Assembly: GCF_013389365.1 (NCBI RefSeq)
Contig: NZ_JACADJ010000034.1
Coordinates: 1 to 40,084, forward strand
Reading direction: 5' to 3'
DNA length: 40,084 bases
Source: Desulfobacter latus
Lineage (GTDB): Bacteria; Desulfobacterota; Desulfobacteria; Desulfobacterales; Desulfobacteraceae
In this document: positions 1-6,918 of the stretch, piece after piece
Layout: each line of letters opens with the position of its first letter
Numbering within the stretch: position 1 is the stretch's first letter
The notes under the pieces: model-generated
The model's database searches: none
Seen by the model: the letters and a program-made list of their open reading frames with translations, nothing else
What the model was told of the DNA's origin: nothing
Program-made: the position numbers and the translations under genes

Positions 1-1
1 T

Positions 2-128
2 CTGACGGCTATTCCTACAATACGACGTGCTAAGGTCCGGTGCCTGGGCTACTATCTTAATTATAAGGAGGACGGCAATTCCTCCCCTGAGCTAAAGACT
101 CAGGGGTTTCCTTGCCGCATTTTATGAA
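2..128 (+). repeat. Left arm of 127-bp inverted repeat; IS200/IS605-type right end
   Basis: This arm matches the reverse complement of 39958-40084 with three mismatches (positions 9, 15 and 30, all C in this arm and T in the other). It carries an imperfect hairpin at 74-116: an outer stem GGCAA/TTGCC and an inner 8-bp stem at 84-91/99-106 around the loop CTAAAGA. The same architecture and loop occur at the right end of the iscB element (6775-6817), so this is probably the right end of a related IS200/IS605 or IscB/TnpB element whose body lies left of the window. The shared sequence continues 12 bases past the hairpin and includes the first start codon. Confidence 0.75.
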
Positions 129-1041
129 CAGCGTGCCGCAGGTCAACAACTCCTATGGTTTGCAGAATCGTGCAGCACTGTCAAACACCAATACCGCGTC
201 ACGTTCAAGCGAACGTTATGTTGATTCATATTCAAGCCTTAATGCGGGACTGACCATCCAGACCCGGGAAGGGGATATAGTTTCCCTGTTCACCAGTCAG
301 TATTCTGAACTTGAAGCCCATGAATATAGCCGCCAGGGTGTCGTCAGCAATGAAGAGGGCTATGCCGCAGCCTCTTACAATGTCCGGGAGATTACCTTAA
401 GTTCCGGAGAGACGTTTGCGTTCACAGTGGAAGGGGACTTAAACGAAGCGGAACTTGAGGACATTGAGTCTATTATAACCGGTGTGGACGGCATTATCGG
501 CGAGATGAGGCAAGGGGATCTGCAGGATGCTGTTTCCCAAGCCATGCACATGGGATATTACGACTCAATATCTTCATATGAAGCTGATATTACCGTGCAG
601 TATGGATACGCCATATACAGCAAAGAGCAGACCGCTACCACAGGAGTTCTGGGACAGGACCCGGCTTCAGCTTATCTTGAGGATTTCGATAATACGGGTA
701 CCGGTACCGCGGACGGCGGAAGCACACCTATGGCGGGTAATCTGGAAACTTCTTTGATGGATCAGCTGTCCGAACTTCTGGAGGAACAGCACGAAGAAGC
801 CCTGGCCCGGGTGCGTGAACCATTAAGCAGCCTGTTTGCTCATTACCTGGAAACCCAGGACGCCGGCGAAGCAAGTGAGGCAGCGGCCAACGAGGAGGAG
901 GCGCTGGTGGATGCGCGTCAGGCAGACGATACGATGACCTCTTTTTCCGATCTTCTTGAAATTGCAGCCAAGGTTGTTGACCGGACCATTGCGGACATGC
1001 TGAAAAACGCTTTTGATAATACGTTAAAATACATGATTTAA
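124..1041 (+). CDS. Hypothetical protein, acidic, about 305 aa
   Basis: I do not recognise this family. The protein is acidic and rich in Ser, Ala and Glu. It has a Ser/Asn-rich N-terminus, a middle part (about residues 40-185) of alternating beta-like segments, a Gly/Thr/Asp-rich linker near 195-210, and a helical Glu-rich C-terminal third (about 215-300) ending in a predicted amphipathic helix. No signal peptide or membrane segment is visible. The ATG at 124 lies inside the inverted-repeat arm and has no ribosome binding site at normal spacing, so the natural N-terminus may have been replaced or cut by the mobile-element end. The stop overlaps the convergent alr stop by a few bases. Function unknown; the long intact frame makes it a likely real gene. 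Confidence 0.7.
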   Translation: MNSVPQVNNSYGLQNRAALSNTNTASRSSERYVDSYSSLNAGLTIQTREGDIVSLFTSQYSELEAHEYSRQGVVSNEEGYAAASYNVREITLSSGETFAFTVEGDLNEAELEDIESIITGVDGIIGEMRQGDLQDAVSQAMHMGYYDSISSYEADITVQYGYAIYSKEQTATTGVLGQDPASAYLEDFDNTGTGTADGGSTPMAGNLETSLMDQLSELLEEQHEEALARVREPLSSLFAHYLETQDAGEASEAAANEEEALVDARQADDTMTSFSDLLEIAAKVVDRTIADMLKNAFDNTLKYMI

Positions 1042-2207
1042 TGTAATACAGGCATTCGTCCGGTCAGGCCTGTGGTGACCTCGTAATTGATGGTCCCGGT
1101 GAGACCGGCGATGTCGTCGGCCGTAATCCGTTCATTTCCCTGGGGGCCGAGGATGGTGACATCGTCTCCGGGTTTGACCCCTGGAATGTGTCCCACATCA
1201 ATCATGGTAAAATCCATGGTGACCCGGCCCACAATGGGCGCTTTTTGGCCTTTAACCAGCATGTATCCCTGGTTGGACAAAAGCCGGCTGTACCCGTCGG
1301 CATACCCGATAGGAACTGTGGCAATTACCGTGGGGGCCGTTGTAACATGGGTGCAACCGTAGGAGACGCTGAAATTTTCAGGCACCGCCTTGACATAAAT
1401 GATTTTTGCCGTGATGGACATAATCGGCGTAAGTTTATGCCGTGCGATATCCACCTCATCCGAGGGGGCCATCCCGTACATGGCAACGCCCGGACGAACC
1501 ATGTCAAAATGGGCTTCGGGCAACTCAAGAACCGCTGCGGAGTTCGCTGCATGGCGGATTTCCGGATAAATTCGCATATCCGTAAGCATGGCAACCATTT
1601 CATTGAACCGGGTCAGTTGCTCTTTGGCATGGGTTTTGTCAATGATGTCTGCCTTGGCAAAATGGGTGTAGGCGCCTTCCACCCCAAGGCCTTTTAGGCC
1701 TGCAATGCCCGCGGCCTGACGGATACCGGCCGCGTTCCCGGATTTTGAGATACCCACGTCGGGATGAAGAAACCCCAGGCGTCCCATGCCCGTATCCAGC
1801 TTAATATGAATTTTCAGTGTGGTATTCAAGGCTTGGGCAGCGGCAGACAGGGCCCTGGCTGCCTGGATATCCGCCACACTTGCCCGGATGCCGTGGCTCG
1901 CAAGAAAAGAGACCTGTTCGGGCAGGGCTTCGCCTAAAAGAAGAATGGGTGCGGTAATACCGGCATGTCTCATGGTGACGGCTTCCGAAATCCGGACCAC
2001 AGCAAGAAAAGAGGCCCCGTTTTCAAGGGCGGTTTTTGCGCATTGTATTCCGCCGTGCCCGTAAGCATTGGCCTTGACCACAGCGCAGAATCGGGTACTG
2101 GTTGGAATCAGGCGTTTCAGGGTTCGTACATTCTGTCCAAAGGCGGACAGATCCACCTGCACCCGGCTTTGGGGCTCAAGAATGGATGCTGCATTGGAAG
2201 AATTCAT
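1038..2207 (-). CDS. alr: Alanine racemase
   Basis: PLP-dependent racemase interconverting L- and D-alanine for peptidoglycan, cytoplasmic. The PLP lysine lies in the motif VVKANAYGHG near residue 44, and the second catalytic base, tyrosine, in the motif VSYG near residue 280; the length of about 389 aa is normal. I place the start at the ATG at 2207 rather than the TTG one codon upstream, because this ATG shares a base with the TGA stop of the preceding aminotransferase gene (TGATG), a classic coupled arrangement, with GGAG upstream. The gene converges on and just touches the hypothetical gene at the left edge. Confidence 0.95.
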   Translation of the reverse strand: MNSSNAASILEPQSRVQVDLSAFGQNVRTLKRLIPTSTRFCAVVKANAYGHGGIQCAKTALENGASFLAVVRISEAVTMRHAGITAPILLLGEALPEQVSFLASHGIRASVADIQAARALSAAAQALNTTLKIHIKLDTGMGRLGFLHPDVGISKSGNAAGIRQAAGIAGLKGLGVEGAYTHFAKADIIDKTHAKEQLTRFNEMVAMLTDMRIYPEIRHAANSAAVLELPEAHFDMVRPGVAMYGMAPSDEVDIARHKLTPIMSITAKIIYVKAVPENFSVSYGCTHVTTAPTVIATVPIGYADGYSRLLSNQGYMLVKGQKAPIVGRVTMDFTMIDVGHIPGVKPGDDVTILGPQGNERITADDIAGLTGTINYEVTTGLTGRMPVLH

Positions 2208-3055
2208 CAATTTACTTCTCCACGTCCGTATGCGGTTGTATATGCTTTCCAGTCCGCCATCAGGGCAAGGGTTTTTTCACCGGGTTTACCGTCTGCGATA
2301 ACTATATCATCCACCTGGATAATGGGCACGATCTCTTTGTTGGATGCCGTGATAAACATTTCATCCATCTCGGCCAAATCCGCCTGGGGGATAAAATCCA
2401 GAACAATGTCATATTTTTTTTCCAAAAGTTCCAGCACAGCGCCCCGGGTTACGCCGGGCAGAATGCCGCCGGGTGGGGTGATCAGGGTGGTGTCTTTAAA
2501 CGCAAAAAGATTGGTGGTGGTTCCTTCGAGCAGACGATTGTCTTTATTTTTGTAGATGGCTTCAATGGCACCCTGGCTGCGGGCCTTCTGCTGGGCGAAT
2601 ACGGCTGACAGATAGTTGCTGCTCTTGGCTTCGGGGATGAATCGTTCCATGTCCACAGTGATGATTTTGGTGCCTTGGGTGTACCACCAGTCCGGCAGCT
2701 CATGCTTGGGCGTGGCCATGACCATGAGAATGCCGTTTCCCTGGGGAGTTACGCCGTCAGAGCTGATACCACCGGTGTAGACAATGCGGATATTTTCTTC
2801 TTTGTGGTGTGGATTTTTTTCTATGGTCTGCATGACAATGTCGCAGATTTCTTTGTTGGCGTGCGTCAGTTCAAGTCCGATATGGCGGGCGGAATTTTCC
2901 AGGCGGGCCACATGCTGTTCAAGGCGAAACGGACGTTTGTTATAGGTGATCAGAAAGTCAAATACGCCAAATCCCCTTAATACGGTGATATCTTTTACAG
3001 AAAGGACAGCCTCGTCTTCAGATACGAATTTGCCGTCAATATAATACGTGTCCAT
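2207..3055 (-). CDS. dat: Class IV aminotransferase, probably D-alanine aminotransferase
   Basis: Fold-type IV PLP transaminase of 282 aa. The PLP lysine is in the motif AKSSNYLSA near residue 146, followed by the conserved LLEGTTTNLF segment with its glutamate near 178 and the phosphate-binding LPGVTRG loop near 200. The family includes branched-chain aminotransferase (IlvE), D-amino acid aminotransferase (Dat) and ADC lyase (PabC); sequence alone does not separate them cleanly here. The coupling to alr (TGATG overlap) favours a D-alanine aminotransferase that exchanges D-alanine and 2-oxoglutarate for pyruvate and D-glutamate. A good promoter lies about 90-120 bp upstream at 3148-3176. Confidence 0.85.
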   Translation of the reverse strand: MDTYYIDGKFVSEDEAVLSVKDITVLRGFGVFDFLITYNKRPFRLEQHVARLENSARHIGLELTHANKEICDIVMQTIEKNPHHKEENIRIVYTGGISSDGVTPQGNGILMVMATPKHELPDWWYTQGTKIITVDMERFIPEAKSSNYLSAVFAQQKARSQGAIEAIYKNKDNRLLEGTTTNLFAFKDTTLITPPGGILPGVTRGAVLELLEKKYDIVLDFIPQADLAEMDEMFITASNKEIVPIIQVDDIVIADGKPGEKTLALMADWKAYTTAYGRGEVN

Positions 3056-3147
3056 GGTTTGCTCCGTTCACTGCAACTCGGTCATCGAGCAGCAAATATG
3101 TATTAAACATATTTCTTTATTAACGCTCCTAAAATGCTTAAAAAAAG

Positions 3148-3176
3148 CCTATATATATAAAGAATATTGTTGTCAA
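3148..3176 (-). promoter_or_regulatory. Sigma-70-type promoter for dat-alr
   Basis: On the minus strand, TTGACA (3176-3171) and TATAGG (3153-3148) are separated by 17 bases. Transcription would start near 3141, leaving a leader of roughly 85 bases before dat. Confidence 0.55.
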
Positions 3177-3215
3177 ACACATTCATAACCTTTTTATTCT
3201 ACTGAGGGAAGGCCC

Positions 3216-4208
3216 ATGATTCTTGCAGGGGATATCGGCGGCACAAAAACAGTGCTTGGGATCTATGCCGAAAGAACACAAGTGCCGGGAAATCCGGTTC
3301 ACGAAACCCGCTTTAAAAATGTTGAGTATCAGTCTTTTGAAAGCATTGTTAAAAGATTTTTAGATCAGACCGGTGCAAAACCGCAAGCAGCCTGTTTCGG
3401 GGTGGCAGGCCCGGTAAAAGACCGGCATTGCCGGATCACCAATCTGCCCTGGGAAATCAGCGCTGATGAGATTGAACAAACTTGCGCCATCCCGAGGGTT
3501 TCATTGATAAATGATTTAAAAGCCATTGCCGTTTCAGTACCCTGTCTGGACAAAGACGATTTGTTTACCCTGAATCCGGGAACTCCTGAGCCCATGGGCA
3601 ACAAGGCGGTTATTGCGCCGGGCACGGGTTTAGGCATTGCTTTCATGGTCTGGACAGGCGCCCGGTACCGTGCCTTTGCCGGCGAAGGGGGGCATACAGC
3701 CTTTTCCCCACGGAATCCCCAGGATGTTAAACTTCTGGAATTTTTAACCCGGCGCTATGGTCACGTCAGTTTTGAACGGGTGTGCTCGGGCAGCCACCTG
3801 CCCATTATTTATGAATATTTTCTGGAAAATAAAATTTTCCCGGAACCTGGCTGGCTAAAGCAAAAACTGGCTGCAGCGGCGGATAAAACACCGGTGATTG
3901 TAGAAACCGCCCTTGAAAACAAAGTTGATATCTGCGACGCCACATTGGATATGTTTGTCCACGCCCTTGGCACGGTTATCGGCAATATGGCTGTGACGCT
4001 TCTGCCCACAGGCGGCATCTATCTTGGCGGGGGGATACCGCCGCGTATCCTCAAAAGGCTGGCCCGGCCCGATTTTTTAAGCAGTATTGCCGACAAGGGC
4101 CGGTTTTTTTCATTGTGCGCCAATATGCCCGTTTATGTGATTCTTGATCCCAAGGCGGCTTTGCATGGTGCTGCCTGGTATGGGTTTGAGAATTTGACAG
4201 ATAAGTAA
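3216..4208 (+). CDS. glk: Glucokinase (Glk family)
   Basis: ATP-dependent glucokinase of the bacterial Glk family, phosphorylating glucose to glucose-6-phosphate in the cytoplasm. Visible features are the N-terminal phosphate loop GDIGGTKTVLGIY, the sugar-binding segment LINDLKAIA near residue 105, the second ATP loop APGTGLGIAF near 140 and the GEGGHTAFSP motif near 160. The zinc-binding CxCGxxGC motif of ROK kinases is absent, which favours Glk over ROK. Length (330 aa) is close to the E. coli enzyme. The ATG follows GAGGGA. The gene is divergent from dat-alr. Confidence 0.9.
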   Translation: MILAGDIGGTKTVLGIYAERTQVPGNPVHETRFKNVEYQSFESIVKRFLDQTGAKPQAACFGVAGPVKDRHCRITNLPWEISADEIEQTCAIPRVSLINDLKAIAVSVPCLDKDDLFTLNPGTPEPMGNKAVIAPGTGLGIAFMVWTGARYRAFAGEGGHTAFSPRNPQDVKLLEFLTRRYGHVSFERVCSGSHLPIIYEYFLENKIFPEPGWLKQKLAAAADKTPVIVETALENKVDICDATLDMFVHALGTVIGNMAVTLLPTGGIYLGGGIPPRILKRLARPDFLSSIADKGRFFSLCANMPVYVILDPKAALHGAAWYGFENLTDK

Positions 4209-4284
4209 TTTATGATTGATTGCTTTTCATTCTGATTTTATATATTCGTCATTTTTGTATAATTACGGATAAAGGACTGATTCA

Positions 4285-5085
4285 ATGATTTATATAGTTT
4301 TGTATCTGGCTGTGGGCGGTGTGGCGGGGGTGCTGGCCGGGCTTCTGGGCATTGGCGGCGGCCTTGTGATTGTTCCCATGCTCACTTCGGTGTTTACGCA
4401 CCAGCATGTGGCCCATGAAGTTATTGTTCACATGGCCCTGGGCACCTCTTTGGCCAGTATTTTGTTTACTTCGGTTTCCAGTATGCGTTCCCATCATAAA
4501 CGCAAGGCTGTGGTCTGGCCCGTGGTCTTCAGAATAACGCCGGGTATCCTGGTAGGGACGTTTACAGGCACCTGGATTGCTTCCATGCTTTCCACTAATT
4601 TTCTTAAATGTTTTTTCGGCATTTTTTTATACTATGTGGCCACCCAGATGATTATGGGAATGAAACCCAAACCCACCCGGGATATCCCCGGCACCACAGG
4701 TATCTTTGCGGCAGGCAGCATCATCGGCGTCTTTTCAAGCCTTGTGGGCATTGGCGGCGGTACCTTGTCGGTGCCGTTTCTGACCTGGTGCAATACCAAA
4801 ATCCACAAAGCCATCGGTACCTCATCCGCCATTGGATTCCCCATTGCTGCAGCCGGTTTTTCAGGGTATGTGATCAACGGGCTTGGCACCCCGAATCTGC
4901 CGCCCCTGTCCCTGGGGTTTGTCAATCTCGTTGCTCTGGCGGGAATTGTTGCAGCCTCAGTACTCACGGCGCCCATTGGGGTAAAACTTGCCCATAACCT
5001 GCCCGTTGACAAGCTCAAACGTATTTTTGCCGTGCTGCTTTACGTGGTAGGCACGAGGATGCTGATTTCTGTTTTATATCAATAG
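4285..5085 (+). CDS. TauE/SafE-family membrane permease
   Basis: Integral inner-membrane protein of 266 aa with about seven or eight hydrophobic segments. Two internal repeats each start with a Gly-rich motif: GLLGIGGGLVIVPML near residue 20 and SLVGIGGGTLSVPFLTW near 155. This duplicated motif is the hallmark of the TauE/SafE (formerly DUF81) family, whose members move sulfite, sulfoacetate, taurine-derived or other organic anions. The substrate cannot be read from the sequence; a sulfur oxyanion would suit a sulfate reducer but that is inference. The IscB element begins immediately after the stop codon. Confidence 0.85.
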   Translation: MIYIVLYLAVGGVAGVLAGLLGIGGGLVIVPMLTSVFTHQHVAHEVIVHMALGTSLASILFTSVSSMRSHHKRKAVVWPVVFRITPGILVGTFTGTWIASMLSTNFLKCFFGIFLYYVATQMIMGMKPKPTRDIPGTTGIFAAGSIIGVFSSLVGIGGGTLSVPFLTWCNTKIHKAIGTSSAIGFPIAAAGFSGYVINGLGTPNLPPLSLGFVNLVALAGIVAASVLTAPIGVKLAHNLPVDKLKRIFAVLLYVVGTRMLISVLYQ

Positions 5086-5086
5086 T

Positions 5087-5362
5087 CAACAACCCCTCGG
5101 CTAAAGACCGAGTGGCTTGAGAGGTAACTTTCAAGCCAAGTTGATTAGCCTAAGTTCTTTGAGAACTACGTTACTGTAGAATATATTGTAGGCAGCCTGG
5201 AATACTCCACTCGTTCCAAAGTCTGCGGTTTGTGTTTAAACATCTCTGAGGGTAGGAGAAGTGATGCAAACTTTAAACCTACGGATAACATTGGCGAAGT
5301 GGATCAATCACTTTTGTGAGAGTAGATCTTGAGAGTATCTGCTAAATTTTTATTAAGGAAAT
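5087..5362 (+). ncRNA. Omega-RNA of the IscB element
   Basis: About 275 bases without coding potential directly upstream of iscB, the position and length expected for the guide RNA of IscB nucleases. Visible stems are 5096-5100/5108-5112 (left-end hairpin), 5113-5120/5131-5138 (TGGCTTGA/TCAAGCCA) and a small AGTTCT/AGAACT stem near 5153-5167. In the described systems the guide is the host sequence just outside the left end, which here is the last 15 or so bases of the tauE-type gene. The ends, and any pseudoknot, are inferred and not mapped. Confidence 0.65.
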
Positions 5363-5366
5363 TAAT

Positions 5367-6686
5367 TTGAAAGTTTGTGTATTAAATATGAGAGGTGAGG
5401 CTTTAATGCCTACAACCGTGCAAAAAGCAAGGTTATTGTTGAAAAATGGGAAGGCACGAATTCATAGCCATCGACCTTTTACCATTCAACTAACCTATGC
5501 TACCGGAGAGGCGAAGCAAGATCTAGTCTTAGGTGTTGATGCTGGATATCACAATATCGGCATTTCAGTAGTAAGCCCTACGAATGAAGTTTTTTCAAGT
5601 GAAATTAAGTTACTTCAAGGACAGGTTGAAAGAAACAAGGAAAGACGTATGTATCGAACACAAAGACGTTCACGTTTAAGATACAGAAAACCACGATTTG
5701 ACAATCGTATTAAGCCTAAAGGTTGGCTTGCTCCCTCTATTCAACATAAGTTTGATTCCCATATCAAATTTATTAAGCGTCTTTGCTCTGTACTACCTAT
5801 AACCAAAACGATTATTGAAATAGCTGCCTTTGATATTCAAAAAATTAAAGCTCCAGAAATCAATGGCAAGCAATACCAAGAAGGGGAGCAATTAGGTTTT
5901 TGGAATTTAAGAGAATACATTCTTCATCGAGATAACCACAAATGTCAAAATCCTAATTGTAAAAACAAATCTAAAAATCAGATATTAGAAATCCACCATA
6001 TTGGTTTTTGGAAAAAAGATAGGTCTGATCGACCCGGAAACTTAATTACACTTTGCGATAAGTGCCACACACCAGCTAAACATAAGAAAAAAGGTTTTCT
6101 TTATGGTTGGGAGGCAAAAACAAAGTCATTCAAACCGGAAACGTTTATGTCGATTGTTCGTTGGAAATTAGTTGATGAACTGAAATGCGCCCATACATAT
6201 GGGCATATTACAAAGCATAAGCGAATAGGATTGAGTTTGCCCAAGACACATTACCATGATGCTTTTTGTATAGCAGGCGGAGAGAACCAGGAAAGGTGTA
6301 AACCAATATTTTTTCATCAAAAACGTAAGAATAATCGTTGTCTTGAAAAGTTTTATGATGCAAAAATCATTGATACTCGTACAGGTAAAAAAGTTTCAGG
6401 TGGAGAGCTTCACTCTGGGCGTAGAACTCGAAACAAAAACCTTAATGGTGAAAACTTGAGAAAGTACCGAGGAGTTAAGGTATCAAAAGGCAGGCGTCAA
6501 ATTAGAAAACAAAGATATGCTATTAGACCTGATGATATTGTTAAATTCGATGGTAAAATATATCGAGCTATAGGCGTTCAAAACAAAGGGCAATATTTAA
6601 AAATAGTTAATGGCAGCAAGCCTATTGTAAAAAATATTAAGTATATTGAAGTATTATTTCATCAAAAAACGTTAAAGACTGTGTAG
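5367..6686 (+). CDS. iscB: IscB, RNA-guided nuclease with RuvC and HNH domains
   Basis: The protein of 439 aa is the ancestor-type relative of Cas9 that cuts DNA under omega-RNA guidance. Domain order: N-terminal PLMP-like domain (1-50, motif EALMPT), RuvC-I with D58 in LGVDAG, arginine-rich bridge helix (about 85-113), RuvC-II with E151, HNH insertion (about 181-240) with H210/H211, N225 and two Cys pairs (C193/C198, C230/C233), RuvC-III with H297 and D298, then the C-terminal TAM-interacting region. All expected catalytic residues are present, so it may be active. The start is TTG at 5367 with AAGGA seven bases upstream. AT-rich codon use unlike its neighbours suggests transfer. Presence of the HNH separates it from IsrB. 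Confidence 0.92.
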   Translation: MKVCVLNMRGEALMPTTVQKARLLLKNGKARIHSHRPFTIQLTYATGEAKQDLVLGVDAGYHNIGISVVSPTNEVFSSEIKLLQGQVERNKERRMYRTQRRSRLRYRKPRFDNRIKPKGWLAPSIQHKFDSHIKFIKRLCSVLPITKTIIEIAAFDIQKIKAPEINGKQYQEGEQLGFWNLREYILHRDNHKCQNPNCKNKSKNQILEIHHIGFWKKDRSDRPGNLITLCDKCHTPAKHKKKGFLYGWEAKTKSFKPETFMSIVRWKLVDELKCAHTYGHITKHKRIGLSLPKTHYHDAFCIAGGENQERCKPIFFHQKRKNNRCLEKFYDAKIIDTRTGKKVSGGELHSGRRTRNKNLNGENLRKYRGVKVSKGRRQIRKQRYAIRPDDIVKFDGKIYRAIGVQNKGQYLKIVNGSKPIVKNIKYIEVLFHQKTLKTV

Positions 6687-6690
6687 ATGA

Positions 6691-6768
6691 AGTATAGAAG
6701 GAAAAATCATTTCTATTGGGAATGCTTCAATTGATACAATTAGGGAATATATCGAATCACAAGGTTAA
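6691..6768 (+). pseudogene. Possible C-terminal remnant of an IS200-type TnpA transposase
   Basis: A reading frame with no start codon ends at TAA 6766-6768 and reads SIGNASIDTIREYIESQG at its end. This resembles the C-terminal end of IS200/IS605 Y1 transposases, where a GN-x-S-x-x-x-I-x-x-YI-E-x-Q pattern closes the protein. It lies between iscB and the right-end hairpin. The catalytic HUH and Tyr motifs are gone, so it cannot be functional. The match is short and made by eye. Confidence 0.4.
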
Positions 6769-6774
6769 CAATAT

Positions 6775-6817
6775 GGCAATTCATCCCCGAAGCTAAAGAC
6801 TTCGGGGTTTTCTTGCC
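6775..6817 (+). repeat. Right-end hairpin of the IscB element
   Basis: Outer stem GGCAA (6775-6779)/TTGCC (6813-6817) and inner perfect 8-bp stem CCCCGAAG (6785-6792)/CTTCGGGG (6800-6807) around the loop CTAAAGA. The same design occurs at 74-116 and 39970-40012. Such subterminal hairpins are the TnpA recognition sites of IS200/IS605 elements. Confidence 0.75.
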
Positions 6818-6828
6818 TAAGAATTAAT

Positions 6829-6862
6829 AAAAGGGGGATAACCGTTAGATTATCCCCCTTTT
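6829..6862. terminator. Bidirectional terminator 3' of acnA and the IscB element
   Basis: A 13-bp perfect stem AAAAGGGGGATAA (6829-6841)/TTATCCCCCTTTT (6850-6862) with T-rich flanks on both strands. It lies downstream of acnA on the minus strand and downstream of the IscB element on the plus strand. Confidence 0.8.
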
Positions 6863-6918
6863 ATTTTATGAATGCCGGGGAACAGTGTTTCCCAGGCTTA
6901 ATGCTTTAATTACAGCGG

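Larger units (their letters stand above)
5087..6820 (+). mobile_element. IscB-type IS200/IS605-like element (omega-RNA, iscB, tnpA scrap)
   Basis: An AT-rich island in GC-richer chromosome, with a left-end hairpin (5096-5112), a long non-coding omega-RNA segment, iscB, a short fragment resembling the end of TnpA, and a right-end hairpin (6775-6817). The left and right hairpins share the loop CTAAAGA in the same orientation, as expected for subterminal hairpins bound by TnpA. No intact tnpA is present, so mobility would need TnpA supplied elsewhere. Exact ends are uncertain by about ten bases. The element sits between the tauE-type stop codon and the bidirectional terminator of acnA. Confidence 0.8.

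Noticed and set aside
2-127. A 41-codon open frame through the left arm, also open in the right arm
   Set aside because: All three differences between the arms change the amino acid, the frame has no start inside the window, and the sequence is better explained as a hairpin-bearing element end.
1188-1697. Plus-strand frames opposite alr and dat
   Set aside because: They are shadows of two recognisable enzymes with intact motifs on the other strand.
3170-3200. Promoter for glk at TTGTCA/TATTCT
   Set aside because: The spacer would be 19 bases and the start of transcription would collide with the ribosome binding site.
5367-6686. Reading the iscB gene as a Cas9 or as part of a CRISPR locus
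   Set aside because: There is no REC lobe, the length is 439 aa, no repeats or cas genes are near, and the upstream omega-RNA and IS-type hairpins fit IscB.
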